A DNA stretch of 64,000 bases from an uncultured Dorea sp. (GTDB taxonomy: Bacteria; Bacillota; Clostridia; Lachnospirales; Lachnospiraceae), in the NCBI GenBank assembly GCA_910589275.1, contig CAJUTH010000004.1:62001-126000 (forward strand), given 5' to 3'. Positions 51,337 to 61,445 of the stretch are shown one piece after another; positions within the stretch are counted from its first letter, which is position 1, and the number at the start of each line of letters is the position of its first letter. Below the pieces are notes generated by a model, which worked only from the letters and a program-made list of their open reading frames with translations, did not search any database and was not told the DNA's origin. The position numbers and the translations under genes were made by a program.

Positions 51337-52359
51337 TTAATATCTGTTATGGACGTCCTCGGCGAAGCACATCATGTCCTTCACCTCGATCACCGTGCCG
51401 TCGTCGAGAACCGCCTTGCCGCTCATCCGCCCGAATACCTGATGCTGATCCGTCTCAATGATCACCGCTGCCGTCTTAGCGGCCCGGTCCAGCACCGGCA
51501 CAAAATCCATCTCAAATCTGCCGTCGCTTGAGGAAAATGTCCACGGCTTCATATAATCTCCCTCCGGGATATGGAACGTCACATCATCCAGCTTATGGGC
51601 GCTTCCGTCATAAAACAGCATATTCTCAGAGGCCGCCGAAGTATCCCCGAAGCCATATCCGATATTAAATCCAAAGGGCCTGCCATTTACCACGGTATTT
51701 CCAGACCCCCAGTACCAGCGGTTATCGTAAGTCCACACGCCCCGCCCCCAGTCCAGCGTCCCAAAATCCGTTTCATTATTAAATCGATATATTCTGCCGT
51801 CAAACTCCATCTTTCCGCTTGCCGGCATACAGTTAATCTTCTGATTATAGTAAAACGCCGTCTTCTTCTCCTTCCACGGAGTAGCGATCACCATCGTATC
51901 CATCTCAGGCTGCAGCAGCGTAATGTCACACCGAAACGGCTTTCCCTGATAAAAATTATCAAACACACAGCGAATCCGCCGTTTTCCTTCCTCTACCGTA
52001 TACTCCATATGGAGCCGCTTATCCCGGTACACCGTATCGCCCCGTTCGGACGTGGAGGGCAGATCGAATTTCCCCATGGGAAATGCATTCAGTATCGTTT
52101 CCGTATGCTCCCATCCCTCTTTAAAATTCAGCAGGGATACCGACTGGAGGCCGATATACCCGTCGTCGGAAATGGTAAACGCCCCCGCAAAATCCTCATT
52201 TAACACCAAATAATAATCCCACTCCTTAATGCGGAATTTCGGCGCCCTGATCTGCCTGCGGTCATATTTCTGCAGCAGGCGCTTTGACCAGCCAGGCTCT
52301 CTCAGAGAACCATCCTCCTTTAAAAGCGGCTGCCTCGTAACAACTTCATGGTTCCTCAT
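51337..52359 (-). CDS. DUF2804 family protein
   Basis: 340 residues, beta-rich, full length for DUF2804. Typical segments are PLLKEDGSLREPGWSKR at the start, the repeated tryptophan-rich DFGTLDWGRGVWTYDNRWYW (key part DWGRGVWTY), and GFNIGYGFGDTSAASENM. The structure resembles lipocalin-type barrels; the biochemical role is unknown. Begins 19 bases after the HD protein gene on the same strand. Confidence 0.88.
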   Translation of the reverse strand: MRNHEVVTRQPLLKEDGSLREPGWSKRLLQKYDRRQIRAPKFRIKEWDYYLVLNEDFAGAFTISDDGYIGLQSVSLLNFKEGWEHTETILNAFPMGKFDLPSTSERGDTVYRDKRLHMEYTVEEGKRRIRCVFDNFYQGKPFRCDITLLQPEMDTMVIATPWKEKKTAFYYNQKINCMPASGKMEFDGRIYRFNNETDFGTLDWGRGVWTYDNRWYWGSGNTVVNGRPFGFNIGYGFGDTSAASENMLFYDGSAHKLDDVTFHIPEGDYMKPWTFSSSDGRFEMDFVPVLDRAAKTAAVIIETDQHQVFGRMSGKAVLDDGTVIEVKDMMCFAEDVHNRY

Positions 52360-52378
52360 ACCACATTTCGCCTCCTTT

Positions 52379-52984
52379 TTATTCCATACAGTCCGGCATA
52401 TCCTCCTTTACATCGCCAAGCCGGATATGCTCGTCGATGATCTCCTTCATCCGCTCCCATACCTGTGTGGAAGTCTCTTCGATCCTCTCATTTCTCTTAT
52501 AAATCTGGGACTTTTTCACGTTATGCTCTCTCCAGCTCAATCCTCCGCTCTCGTGGTTTAAAAGCAGCGGCTGGAAATTATCCAGAAGATGAGCATACTT
52601 CGCTTCCCCGCTTTCATAGCTCTCAAATTCCTCCCACAGCTCTCTGAAATACCTTCCCTGATCCTCCGGAAGAATCCCAAATATCCGGTCTGCTGCCTTC
52701 TCCTCCCTTGCACGCTTCGTCTCCGCGCCCTTCGCATCGTAAGCATAGGTATCCCCCGCGTCGATTTCCACCAGATCGTGAATCAGCACCATAAGGATTA
52801 CCTTCAGCAGGTCAACCCCCTGCGGGGCATACTCCTTCAAGAGAAACGCCGCAACCGCCAAATGCCACGAATGCTCTGCATCGTTCTCCTTCCGCTTACC
52901 GTCCGCAAGCCATGTCTGACGGAAAATATTCTTCACTTTATCAATCTCCATCAAAAATGCAAGCTGTTTATCCATCCGCTCCAT
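52379..52984 (-). CDS. HD-domain nucleotidase-like protein (YfbR/HDDC2 type)
   Basis: 201 residues from the ATG at 52984 (MERMDKQLAFLMEIDKVKNI), preceded by GGGAAGAAGG. Metal ligands are H in NDAEHSWHLAV, HD in VLIHDLVEIDAGDTYAYD, and D in HLLDNFQPLLL. This matches HD hydrolases that act as 5'-deoxynucleotidases. The substrate is inferred from the family only. Confidence 0.85.
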   Translation of the reverse strand: MERMDKQLAFLMEIDKVKNIFRQTWLADGKRKENDAEHSWHLAVAAFLLKEYAPQGVDLLKVILMVLIHDLVEIDAGDTYAYDAKGAETKRAREEKAADRIFGILPEDQGRYFRELWEEFESYESGEAKYAHLLDNFQPLLLNHESGGLSWREHNVKKSQIYKRNERIEETSTQVWERMKEIIDEHIRLGDVKEDMPDCME

Positions 52985-53125
52985 ATAAAACACCTTCTTC
53001 CCTTTATTATGTAACGCCGTATTTCTTGGCTGCACACTCTTTTGCCGCCTTCAAACTATCTATTAAAATTGTACTCTTTCCCCTTCCTTCCCGCAAGTAG
53101 TTTCCCGGAAATTCATTACATTTCA

Positions 53126-53267
53126 ATAACAGTTCAGCCTTTGGCAGAACTGTTACTGAATCCGTCCCATTTAAAGTTCGCTTCGCGAAGGGCCGGATTC
53201 ACTCCCCGCTGAATTTACACATTCTTACGGACTTTGCAGTAAATGCAAAGTCCTAGGCTGTTACACA
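53126..53267 (-). repeat. Composite hairpin repeat, full copy 3 (inverted)
   Basis: On the minus strand: module A GACTTTGC/GCAAAGTC (53252-53230) with loop ATTTACT, and a linker ending GCGGGGAGTGA. Module B has outer GAATCC/GGATTC with inner TTCGC/GCGAA (53200-53158). Module C is GTAACAGTTC/GAACTGTTAT (53156-53126). The order is the same as in copies 1 and 2. It lies between spmB and the HD gene and occupies most of that gap. Confidence 0.75.
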
Positions 53268-53272
53268 TTTCC

Positions 53273-53803
53273 TTAAGTCTGCATCCACCCGGCCAGTACG
53301 ACGCTGGCCGCCAGTCCTGCTGCCGTCGCAAGCAGCGCCCCGGCCAGCGTATACCGGCTTTTCCTCACCTTTGCCGTCATAAAATACACGCTCATGGTAT
53401 AAAATATCGTCTCCGTACAGGCCATGCTGATGGATGCGATCAGCCCGATCTTTGAATCCGTCCCAAACTCCTTGTATAAATCCAAAAGAAGTCCCGCCGC
53501 GGCAGAAGACGAAAACATCTTTACCACCGAAAGCGGAACCAGCTCTCCCGGAAATCCTATGTACCCGGACACCTTCCCCACCATTTCCGACAGGATTTCC
53601 AAAAATCCGGAGGCCCGCAGGATCCCGACCGCCACCATCAGCGCAATCATGGTAGGCATAATCTTGATTACTGTACGGAAACCGCTGTTAGCCCCCTTAA
53701 TAAATGTGTCATACACATCAATCCTTTTCAGAACCCCATAGCATACAATGCCAAAAATCACCATAGGAATCATCATATCCGACAAAAACAAAAACCACTG
53801 CAT
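53273..53803 (-). CDS. spmB: Spore maturation protein B
   Basis: 176 residues, membrane protein with about five segments and the nucleoside-recognition (Gate) domain: FIKGANSGFRTVIKIMPTMI, PLSVVKMFSSSAAAGLL, and MACTETIFYTMSVYF. SpmB acts with SpmA in spore core dehydration, so the organism is probably a spore former. SpmA is not next to it here, which is unusual since the two are often adjacent or fused. Confidence 0.93.
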   Translation of the reverse strand: MQWFLFLSDMMIPMVIFGIVCYGVLKRIDVYDTFIKGANSGFRTVIKIMPTMIALMVAVGILRASGFLEILSEMVGKVSGYIGFPGELVPLSVVKMFSSSAAAGLLLDLYKEFGTDSKIGLIASISMACTETIFYTMSVYFMTAKVRKSRYTLAGALLATAAGLAASVVLAGWMQT

Positions 53804-53861
53804 CTCACATATTCCTACCCGTCTGTCATCCTCCTTACTATTATATGACGCATTCCAGCCT

Positions 53862-55544
53862 CTATTCGTTCTCCTCCAGCCACTTTATCGCCGCATTTCT
53901 TGCCTGCAGCTTTGCCAGATTCAATTCCCGCACCGACATCCCTTTATATCTGTCTGCGATTTCATAAAAATAATTCCGCATTTCCTGCTTGATATCCGCC
54001 GTCCATTCGTATCTGTACGCAATCCCGGATTCGTCTCCGCCGGAAACGCCTCCCTCAAACTCCGCCAGATCCATCCCTGCAATCACCGGAACCGCATCGT
54101 CCGACAGCCCGTATAAAATATACTGAACATCCGATACGCTCACCGTTTCCCAGTGGCGGAGATTATATTCCGCGATCAGCCTGTCAGGCTTTGCAAAGGA
54201 AAGCAGGATATATCCGCATCCCACCACTACCGCAAGATAGCGGAACATTGGGAATGCTTTCCGATAAATGCTTACCGTTACGCCGCCCATAATCAGCGCA
54301 AGAACCGTTAGAAACCACAGCACCAGTATCCGTAATAAAGTTAAATGATAAGTCTGTACGTACAACGCCATCCGGTAAACCGCAGATGCGATCATGATAA
54401 ACGTACAGCCGCAGACAACCGTTAAAATCCCCCGCAGCAGCCGATTCTCCTGAAACAGAGCTACACAAGCCAGCACTAGAATAAAATTCAAAATGCCCAC
54501 AAAAAGCAGTTCAAAAAAACCTTCCCTCGCATAGGCTGAATAGGTCACTCCCTCCGGGAGCGTCCCCAGCTTTAGAAACAGATACCCTATCTGTACTCCT
54601 GCATACAGCACATACACCCCGGCAAGGATCCCGGTAAAGGTAATTCCAACCAGCGCGTTATACTGTTTCCCCAAATGCGATGCATCTTCAAACTGCCTGC
54701 TGCACAATGCGCTTAATAAAGCATAACTAGCAGTAAATCCAGCCAGAATCATAAGTCCAATCACAAACGCCGATCCAAACTTAATATCAATAAACCAATC
54801 TTTAAAAAGTCCCGCAAATACCATGTCGGAACGAAGCAGCGTCGGAAATACCACCAGCAGAAGCCCCGCCGCGATCAGGATTCCAATGCCTACCGCCGCC
54901 GCAGTCTTTCTTTTGCTCCCCGCAGTCTCTCCCTTTGCTTCTGCCAGATATGCATATCCATGGGAAAATGGACGGGATGCATGCCCCAGCGCCGTAAAGC
55001 AGACGACCGTTATATTCTTTATAAATGTGGGAAAGCTCCATTTTTCATCCTCATAAAATTGATGCATCATCCCGGCCAGAAACAAAAGCAGCGATCCGGC
55101 CATATTAAAAAACACCAGAAAGCCGGAACAGGTCATGGCGGTACTGACCCCCAAAAGCGCCATCCCCACGGCATACGCCGCTGTTTTCTTCTTCACCTCA
55201 ACACCAATCCGCTTAAGAAGCAAATAAGAAATCCCAATCATAGCGCACATTAGAACCGGTTCTGTGATCCCATTCGGATTCTCATACCGGCAGAAAGCAA
55301 AGATCACGCCATACAGCAGGCAAAGTCCGGAAACATATCCGTAATTCTCCCGCAGCCTTTTCGTAAGACGCGGTTCTTCCTGTTTGGATTCCAAAGATAC
55401 CTCCCGCCAGATTCTCTCTGCATCCCGCTCATTTACAGGGCCTCCCCCGCCGCAGACTGCTCCCGCATTTCCCATTGTTCCTGCTTCTCTATCCATCCCT
55501 GTAAAAGTTCTCTCCTTATTCTCTGTATAATCGATACTACCCAT
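53862..55544 (-). CDS. DUF4153/DUF4173 multi-spanning membrane protein
   Basis: 560 residues: a soluble N-terminal 75 residues, then about 12 hydrophobic segments, and a charged C-terminal 100 residues. The stretch YSAYAREGFFELLFVGILN is characteristic of the DUF4173 family. Function unknown. It is followed upstream by a small Cro/CI gene and a DUF2975 gene in the same direction, a common arrangement in Firmicutes. Confidence 0.85.
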   Translation of the reverse strand: MGSIDYTENKERTFTGMDREAGTMGNAGAVCGGGGPVNERDAERIWREVSLESKQEEPRLTKRLRENYGYVSGLCLLYGVIFAFCRYENPNGITEPVLMCAMIGISYLLLKRIGVEVKKKTAAYAVGMALLGVSTAMTCSGFLVFFNMAGSLLLFLAGMMHQFYEDEKWSFPTFIKNITVVCFTALGHASRPFSHGYAYLAEAKGETAGSKRKTAAAVGIGILIAAGLLLVVFPTLLRSDMVFAGLFKDWFIDIKFGSAFVIGLMILAGFTASYALLSALCSRQFEDASHLGKQYNALVGITFTGILAGVYVLYAGVQIGYLFLKLGTLPEGVTYSAYAREGFFELLFVGILNFILVLACVALFQENRLLRGILTVVCGCTFIMIASAVYRMALYVQTYHLTLLRILVLWFLTVLALIMGGVTVSIYRKAFPMFRYLAVVVGCGYILLSFAKPDRLIAEYNLRHWETVSVSDVQYILYGLSDDAVPVIAGMDLAEFEGGVSGGDESGIAYRYEWTADIKQEMRNYFYEIADRYKGMSVRELNLAKLQARNAAIKWLEENE

Positions 55545-55558
55545 CTAATTTCCCTCCA

Positions 55559-55768
55559 TTATTCATCCGGTACATATTCCAGAATATCACCGGGCTGACA
55601 ATCCAGCGCCTTGCACAACGCACCCAGCGTTGTAAATCTTACCGCTTTTGCCTTATTATTTTTCAGGATCGACAGATTCGCCATCGTAAGATCGATCTCC
55701 TTCGCAAGCTCTGTAACCCCCATCTTTTTCTTTGCCATCACCACATCCAGATTCACTACAATCGCCAT
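55559..55768 (-). CDS. Small Cro/CI-type helix-turn-helix regulator (YozG-like)
   Basis: 69 residues from MAIVVNLDVVMAKKKMGV. The HTH spans GVTELAKEIDLTMANLSILK, and the end CKALDCQPGDILEYVPDE is typical of these compact regulators. It is nine bases downstream of a DUF2975 gene and 14 bases before the DUF4153 gene, so it likely controls this membrane-protein unit. Confidence 0.9.
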   Translation of the reverse strand: MAIVVNLDVVMAKKKMGVTELAKEIDLTMANLSILKNNKAKAVRFTTLGALCKALDCQPGDILEYVPDE

Positions 55769-55779
55769 CACGCCACCCC

Positions 55780-56232
55780 CTATATCGTCAGATCCGTTTC
55801 TTCCTTGTAGCGGATCGCCTCGGCAAATACATTTGCCAGAACCTGACTGAACAGCGCAGCAATAAAAAATACAAGGACAATCACCGCCGTAGCCGGGGTC
55901 GGCACAAGAAATATTTTAATAATGAACGCCCCCGCAATCACAAGGCTTAAATGCGCCATCACCTGAAGGCTCCTCACATTGTCCGGCACAAAACAGGCGC
56001 CCTCCAGAACCGTCCGCATCATCCTGCGGAGCTGCGCAACGATCATCAAGCCGCATACCCCGGATACTGCAAAGATTAGCAGCATAGATATGAAGTTATC
56101 CGACAATGCCTTCGAGTAATATCTGCCCGCCAGCTTAAGCGTAAACGGCAGAGTCGCCAGAACCACAATTCCACAGTAAAACATTACATCCAGCATCATC
56201 TTTGTAAATCTATTCGTTCTTTCCTGTCCCAT
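55780..56232 (-). CDS. DUF2975 membrane protein
   Basis: 150 residues with four membrane segments and the motif LEGACFVPDNVRSLQVMAHL typical of DUF2975. These proteins are nearly always encoded next to a YozG-like HTH protein, as here. A sensory or regulatory membrane role is suspected but not known. Confidence 0.9.
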   Translation of the reverse strand: MGQERTNRFTKMMLDVMFYCGIVVLATLPFTLKLAGRYYSKALSDNFISMLLIFAVSGVCGLMIVAQLRRMMRTVLEGACFVPDNVRSLQVMAHLSLVIAGAFIIKIFLVPTPATAVIVLVFFIAALFSQVLANVFAEAIRYKEETDLTI

Positions 56233-56398
56233 TCTTACACTCCTTTTCCATCCTACGCAGGAACCGCTTTCTTTTACCTCTACTTCCTTTTCCTATACTA
56301 TAACACCGATTCAATTGAATTTCAATATTTTTTTATTGTTTTTCAATAAATATATGTTGATAAACAAAAAAATTTTCCGACAGCTATTTCATTTACAA

Positions 56399-57970
56399 TC
56401 AATCATTTTTCTCTATGCACAATGCTTTCATGCACACCCAGTAATTCCTTTCCCTGACTCCCTCGGCCTTTTCAATCTCTGCCTCCAGTTCTTCTGCCTG
56501 CCTTTTCCAATCCGCCCGCACAGCCCCAAGTCTTATGCAGCGTTCTGCCTCCTCCAGTAATTTGCTATCCGCACCCTTCTCCCGCATACTTAGCAGCAGG
56601 TTTTCCGTCGCCTCGTCATATGGCGGATTCTGGAATCCGCCCGTCTCCTCCCGGTACGCAAGTTCAAAAATACTGCTATTTCCCATATTCGGTAAAAAGC
56701 AGCTATCCTCAGAGCTTTCCTCCACATGCAGATAATATAAGGAAGCTCTCGTCTTCCCCTCCGCATTGCGAATGATACGCCCCAAACGCTGGACACGCTG
56801 CCGCTGCCTAGATGTCCCGGATAGGATAATACCCACAGAAGCATCCGGCACGTCCACGCCTTCATCTATCGCCTTGCAGCTAATCAGAATCCTCAGCTCT
56901 CCCCTGCCGAATCCACTCAATGTATTCTTATTAACCTGCTGCCCCATTTGGGAATGATACCGCCCTACCCGTCCCGGATACCTCTCCGTCAGGATCCGAT
57001 AGAGCTGATCCGCCTGGCTGATCCGTTCCCCGAATATAATAATCTTCTCCCGGATTCCCAGCCGTTCCACCAGTTCGCAGACGCAGGCCATCCTTTCTGC
57101 CGCCAGGCACACCAGCCTTTTTCTCTTGTACGTAAGCATCATATACCCGGAAGCCATCTTGGCAGCCCGGCGGTCTCTGCCGCCGCACAGGTTCCGAAGT
57201 ATCTCAAAACGCTCCTTCTGGCTTACGCCTTTCATCGATGGGCAAAGCATAGACAGCTTATTATATAATCTTGCCATATTGTCTGTCATTTCCTCATATG
57301 CATGCCTTTCTTCCCCCAAAAACGCGATACTGATATGATAAATATCATACTGGCACACGGTTTGTTCCCCTGATGCCTCTGCAATTCCATAATTATAAAT
57401 TCTCCGGCCAAGCGCCGCCTCTAGATAACTCCTTTCCTCACCGGCAGGCAGTGTGGCCGACAATCCCATCGCAAAATAATTCTTTTCATATTCCTTAATA
57501 TACGGATAAAATTCAAAAATCAAACGGTTTTGTCCGCTTCCATAATGATGGCATTCATCTGCAAGCAGGAATACTGCTTTTCCCTCCCTAAGCTCCGTCA
57601 AAATCTGCCTCGCCAGCTCATACCTTGCGGAATTGATCACATAGATCATATATTTGCGTTCAGCCGCTGATTTCTGCCCTCCGCCTCTCAGGCCGATCTG
57701 CCTCCTTAAATCTTCCGGCGCTGCCCCTCTCCGGCTCCGCGCTTCTAAGAACTCCCGCAAGCTCCGCTCCCACTGGCGCATCAATCCTGCACTTGGAACC
57801 ACGATCCTTACCAGAAGCTCCCCGGAAAGCTTCTCATCCAGCCGCTTTACCGCTTCCAGCGCCAGCATCGTTTTTCCAGCGCCCGTAACCGCCTGCACCA
57901 TTCCCCTTCCATGGTTTCCAAACCACCGTTCCAGACATTTTTCCTGCCACTCATACAATTTCTTTTCCAT
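56399..57970 (-). CDS. Superfamily II DEAD/DEAH-box helicase
   Basis: 523 residues. Q-like start YEWQEKCLERWF, motif I AVTGAGKTMLAL, motif II FLLADECHHYGS, motif III MGLSATLPAG, and motifs V-VI in AIDEGVDVPDASVG and RQRVQRLGRIIRNAEGK. SSL2/XPB-like architecture without extra domains; about 60 C-terminal residues are helical and charged. Divergent from the BrxD-like cassette, 221 bases away, and probably part of the same module. Confidence 0.9.
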   Translation of the reverse strand: MEKKLYEWQEKCLERWFGNHGRGMVQAVTGAGKTMLALEAVKRLDEKLSGELLVRIVVPSAGLMRQWERSLREFLEARSRRGAAPEDLRRQIGLRGGGQKSAAERKYMIYVINSARYELARQILTELREGKAVFLLADECHHYGSGQNRLIFEFYPYIKEYEKNYFAMGLSATLPAGEERSYLEAALGRRIYNYGIAEASGEQTVCQYDIYHISIAFLGEERHAYEEMTDNMARLYNKLSMLCPSMKGVSQKERFEILRNLCGGRDRRAAKMASGYMMLTYKRKRLVCLAAERMACVCELVERLGIREKIIIFGERISQADQLYRILTERYPGRVGRYHSQMGQQVNKNTLSGFGRGELRILISCKAIDEGVDVPDASVGIILSGTSRQRQRVQRLGRIIRNAEGKTRASLYYLHVEESSEDSCFLPNMGNSSIFELAYREETGGFQNPPYDEATENLLLSMREKGADSKLLEEAERCIRLGAVRADWKRQAEELEAEIEKAEGVRERNYWVCMKALCIEKND

Positions 57971-58051
57971 AAATATATCCCCCGCTATAACAGACGCTCT
58001 GTGAATGATAATTTAATTTTATCATATTTTCCGCATTTTCAGCACAAGCTG

Positions 58052-58159
58052 TTGAAATGAATCCCCATTTCCTATATACTTGCGTTAACAGAAAGAATTC
58101 CACCTATGCGGCTCCGGTACGCTGTTTCCGACACACGGACCGGAGCCGCACAGATGGAA
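58052..58159 (+). promoter_or_regulatory. Promoter and leader hairpin of the BrxD-like cassette
   Basis: TTGAAA (58052-58057) and TATACT (58075-58080) with a 17-base spacer. The predicted leader contains a long stem (58098-58118 with 58139-58159; 19 of 21 pairs) around GCTGTTTCCGAC. Its 3' arm and the following GATGGAAAAATTTAA resemble the leader at 22126-22187. Confidence 0.65.
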
Positions 58160-58191
58160 AAATTTAATATCAAAAGAAAAGGGAAAATACG

Positions 58192-58974
58192 ATGAACTAC
58201 GAAGATTTTTATCAGGATATGCAGCCGCAGGAAAAATCAATAAAAGACGGGATTGCCTCCCTCCAGCGGCTTTCCAAGGCGGTCCACAAAGAATTAGAAT
58301 CCGGGGATATAAAGAACCTTGCAAAGGATATCGCCTCTATGACGGAGACTGCCGCGGCTCTCACGTCAGCCCTAGAAGGCGCCGCTGAAACAGTAGGGAA
58401 TTTTGATGGGAAGGCCTATTTTGAAAATGGGGATTTTGCAGACCAGATACTCGCCGTCTGCCATGAAAGATCTGTGGATGTTCGCGGAGATTTCCCCATC
58501 TACGAGATGTTCCCTTACCGGGTCAGGCTGGATGTGGAAAATCAGGATATCTACCTTGACCGCAAGAAGATCCAATGCCTGCGTCCGTCAAGCTTCGTAG
58601 AAACCGTCACCAAAGGCCAAGAAAAATTGAACAAAGCCTCCTTCAACGCCCTTACCTTTGCGGGCGAATTAGCCTCCGCCTACGACCTAGCGCTTTTAAA
58701 GCTGGATAAACGGCCCGGCACCGATGTTTATTTATCCAGCCTATACAAGATTTTGGCTCCTATGGGGCGGTTCCGAAAGGACTATGACCAGCAAAGCTTT
58801 GCCTTCGACCTTGCAAGACTGTACAACTCTGGAGAGGATGCGACCAAAAAGGGCCGGCGTTTCCAGTTCGGCCCCAGCCGTGACGGTAAAAAGTCTATCC
58901 GTATCCTAGATAAAGAAGGAAAAGAACAGTACCTTGCCACCATTTGTTTTTTTAACGAAGAGGTAGACGCATGA
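58192..58974 (+). CDS. Cassette protein 1, unknown
   Basis: 260 residues, not recognised. A helical N-terminus (about 1-70) precedes a mixed domain (DGKAYFENGDFADQI, PYRVRLDVENQDIYLDRKKI). The C-terminal part ends RRFQFGPSRDGKKSIRILDK and a short strand pattern. No nuclease or ATPase motif is visible. It overlaps the next gene by four bases (ATGA), so it is the first member of a coupled three-gene unit. It could be a target-recognition or adaptor protein. Confidence 0.8.
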   Translation: MNYEDFYQDMQPQEKSIKDGIASLQRLSKAVHKELESGDIKNLAKDIASMTETAAALTSALEGAAETVGNFDGKAYFENGDFADQILAVCHERSVDVRGDFPIYEMFPYRVRLDVENQDIYLDRKKIQCLRPSSFVETVTKGQEKLNKASFNALTFAGELASAYDLALLKLDKRPGTDVYLSSLYKILAPMGRFRKDYDQQSFAFDLARLYNSGEDATKKGRRFQFGPSRDGKKSIRILDKEGKEQYLATICFFNEEVDA

Positions 58975-60176
58975 TAACTGAATATAATAAAATGGCTGCC
59001 CCGCAGGAACCAGCTCCTCCGCTCCCTGTGGAATCCCTCACCTGCGGGATCAGCTTCCTGTCTGACTTCTGGCGGGAAAAATATTTGCAGGAATATATCC
59101 GGAACGGCGGCAGTAAGATGAAGTTCGTCACCGGGCGTCCCGGCAGCGGCAAGACCCATTTTCTGAGGCTGATGACCTCCATCGCCCAGAAAGAACATTA
59201 CAAGACAGCCGGATTTTCTGCAAAAACTGTCTGGATGCATGATTTTAGGGAGATCTATATTGAGATTTTCCGCCAGTGCGACATTATGGAATGCCTGAAA
59301 GCGATCAGTTACAATCTAATAGAAGAGATGGGATTTGACCATAATGAAATTCCGGATGAAATGCGGTTTATTGATTACCTGTCCCAAAACGGCTTCGGAG
59401 ATGCGCTGACCCGGCGTGAGATCCGCACGCAGCTCAGGCAGATTTTCCTAGAAAATCCGATGTTGGACAATAACTTTGCACTTGCCTGCTGCATGCTTAC
59501 CGGCAGCATATTAGGCTACCCGGTTCTGGAAGAACAAAACAAGGAGCTGCTCCTTGCATGGTTAGAGGGCGACCGCACTATCAAACTCTCGCAGTTACGG
59601 GCGTTAGATTTCTACCCAAGCCGCATCACCAAATACAACGCCAGGCATATGCTGCGCTCCCTGGCCGAAGTGATCCGCATGGGCGGTTTTTCCGGTCTGT
59701 TTATCACCATTGACGACATGGAAATCTTAATCAGCCGCTCCAGTTTAGAGGCGGTGCATTACACCAAAATGAAACGGGAAGATACTTACGAGAGTATCCG
59801 GCAGCTCATCGACGATATCGACAGTATGAAGAATCTGATGTTCGTCTATGCGTTTGACCGGGAATTGATCGACAATGAGAATATGGGACTGAAATCCTAC
59901 CAGGCTCTCTGGATGCGTATCCAGAATGAAATTGTCGGCGAACGGTTTAACCGATTTACGGATATGGTGGATCTGGACCGGCTGGCAGCACAGGAATACA
60001 GCGCCGATACCATCATTTCCATTTCTGAGAGCCTTGTAAAGCTGTCTAATCTTCTTCCCACCGCTCCTTTGAATAGAGACGCGGCACAGGAACTTGTTAC
60101 ACAGGCGCGTACCGGGTCTGTCGGTATCCCACAGCTTATCCGAAATGCAATGCAGGAGGTGAACACAGATGTATGA
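58971..60176 (+). CDS. Cassette ATPase 1 (BREX BrxC/BrxD-like P-loop protein)
   Basis: 401 residues. Walker A FVTGRPGSGKTHFLRLM near residue 60, Walker B GLFITIDDMEILISR, sensor-like MFVYAFDREL. The pattern fits the DUF2791-type ATP-binding proteins found in BREX defence loci, but at 401 residues it is too short for BrxC. Overlaps both neighbours, so the three products are made in balance. The substrate is unknown. Confidence 0.78.
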   Translation: MITEYNKMAAPQEPAPPLPVESLTCGISFLSDFWREKYLQEYIRNGGSKMKFVTGRPGSGKTHFLRLMTSIAQKEHYKTAGFSAKTVWMHDFREIYIEIFRQCDIMECLKAISYNLIEEMGFDHNEIPDEMRFIDYLSQNGFGDALTRREIRTQLRQIFLENPMLDNNFALACCMLTGSILGYPVLEEQNKELLLAWLEGDRTIKLSQLRALDFYPSRITKYNARHMLRSLAEVIRMGGFSGLFITIDDMEILISRSSLEAVHYTKMKREDTYESIRQLIDDIDSMKNLMFVYAFDRELIDNENMGLKSYQALWMRIQNEIVGERFNRFTDMVDLDRLAAQEYSADTIISISESLVKLSNLLPTAPLNRDAAQELVTQARTGSVGIPQLIRNAMQEVNTDV

Positions 60177-61362
60177 TATAGAAGCACGGCATATAATAGA
60201 AGCCCTGCGCTCCGGCGTTCCTTCCCGCGCCGTAGGGGAATATTTCTCCGAAGCACGGCCAAAGGTCATGAAGGAAATCTCCGGCAGAATGGATATGGTC
60301 TGCGAGGATGGAAAGTCGAATGGGATGATCATCTGCGGCAAGTACGGCGAGGGAAAGACCCATCTTCTGAATACCGTATTCAACCTGGCTCACTCCAATC
60401 ATATGGTAGTTTCTTATCTCTCCCTGAGTAAGGAAACGCCCATGGACAAGCTTTACCTGGTGTACCAGAAGGTTCTTCAGAGCACCTATCTTCCCAGACG
60501 CCAGCAGCCGGGCTTTATGCATGAATTGGAAAAGATTTCCGCCGGCAGCCCTGTTGCCAATGAGATGCTGCTCTATGCGGCAAAACACCTGGAAACAGAC
60601 AAGCTGTATTATCTGTTCCGCTCCTATCTGAATACAGAGGATTCCGATGAAAAATTCCTCCTGCAGGCAGATCTGGAAGGCGATTTTATCACCAATGCCT
60701 CCTTAAAGAAGATTTACCGGCGCATTTTCGGCCAGCCCGTAAAATACAATGTGAACTTCTCTAAGACGAAGCACTGCAGAGACTATTTCTCCTTCATGAG
60801 CCACCTGTTTACCCAGATGGGCTACCATGGATGGGTTCTTCTGATTGATGAGACGGAGTTAATGGGACGTCTTGGCAAGAAAACCAGACTGAAAGCCTAC
60901 AACAATATGGCGAATTTCCTTCTTCCCGACCTGTGCCCGGAGACCACTTTCACCATCTTTGCCCTGAGCGCTTCCTATGTAGAAGACGTTATTGAGGGAA
61001 AGCATGAATACGCCAATTTAGAAGAAGTATTTCCCGAGAACCAGGAGCCTGCACGGACAGTCCTAAACCTGCTTTCCAGAGCGCCCCAGCTCCTGCCGCT
61101 GACCAAAGACGAGATTAACGAAGTGCTGTGCAAAATACAGGATTTCCACGGCAGGGCCTATGGATGGACACCGAACCTTTCTGTCTCCGCGCTTACAGAG
61201 GCCACGCAGTCCGGCGGCTATCTGCTGCGCACCAAGATCCGGGCAGCCATTGAATTCTTAGACCAGTTATATCAATATGGAAAAGCAGGACACACGACCA
61301 TTAATGACCTAGGAGAGGAGACATTTACCGAAGATATACCGTCTTTAGCTGATTTAGAATAA
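60169..61362 (+). CDS. Cassette ATPase 2 (BrxD-like, DUF2791)
   Basis: 397 residues. N-terminal IIEALRSGVPSRAVGEYFSE, typical of BrxD-type proteins, then Walker A ICGKYGEGKTHLLNTV, Walker B GWVLLIDETELMGRLG, and TIFALSASYVEDV. Ends in an acidic tail. It overlaps ATPase 1 by eight bases. No BREX methylase, PglZ or BrxC-size ATPase is nearby, so this is not a complete BREX system. Confidence 0.8.
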   Translation: MYDIEARHIIEALRSGVPSRAVGEYFSEARPKVMKEISGRMDMVCEDGKSNGMIICGKYGEGKTHLLNTVFNLAHSNHMVVSYLSLSKETPMDKLYLVYQKVLQSTYLPRRQQPGFMHELEKISAGSPVANEMLLYAAKHLETDKLYYLFRSYLNTEDSDEKFLLQADLEGDFITNASLKKIYRRIFGQPVKYNVNFSKTKHCRDYFSFMSHLFTQMGYHGWVLLIDETELMGRLGKKTRLKAYNNMANFLLPDLCPETTFTIFALSASYVEDVIEGKHEYANLEEVFPENQEPARTVLNLLSRAPQLLPLTKDEINEVLCKIQDFHGRAYGWTPNLSVSALTEATQSGGYLLRTKIRAAIEFLDQLYQYGKAGHTTINDLGEETFTEDIPSLADLE

Positions 61363-61445
61363 ATTGCCTATACCACCTAAACGGGTTTCCAACGATAAAC
61401 CTGCCAATATCACAAATCGGACAGAAAAGAAAAAATACTTTTTAT

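Noticed and set aside
58192..61362. Calling the cassette a BREX system
   Set aside because: Only BrxD-like ATPases are present; the methyltransferase PglX, phosphatase PglZ and large BrxC are missing.
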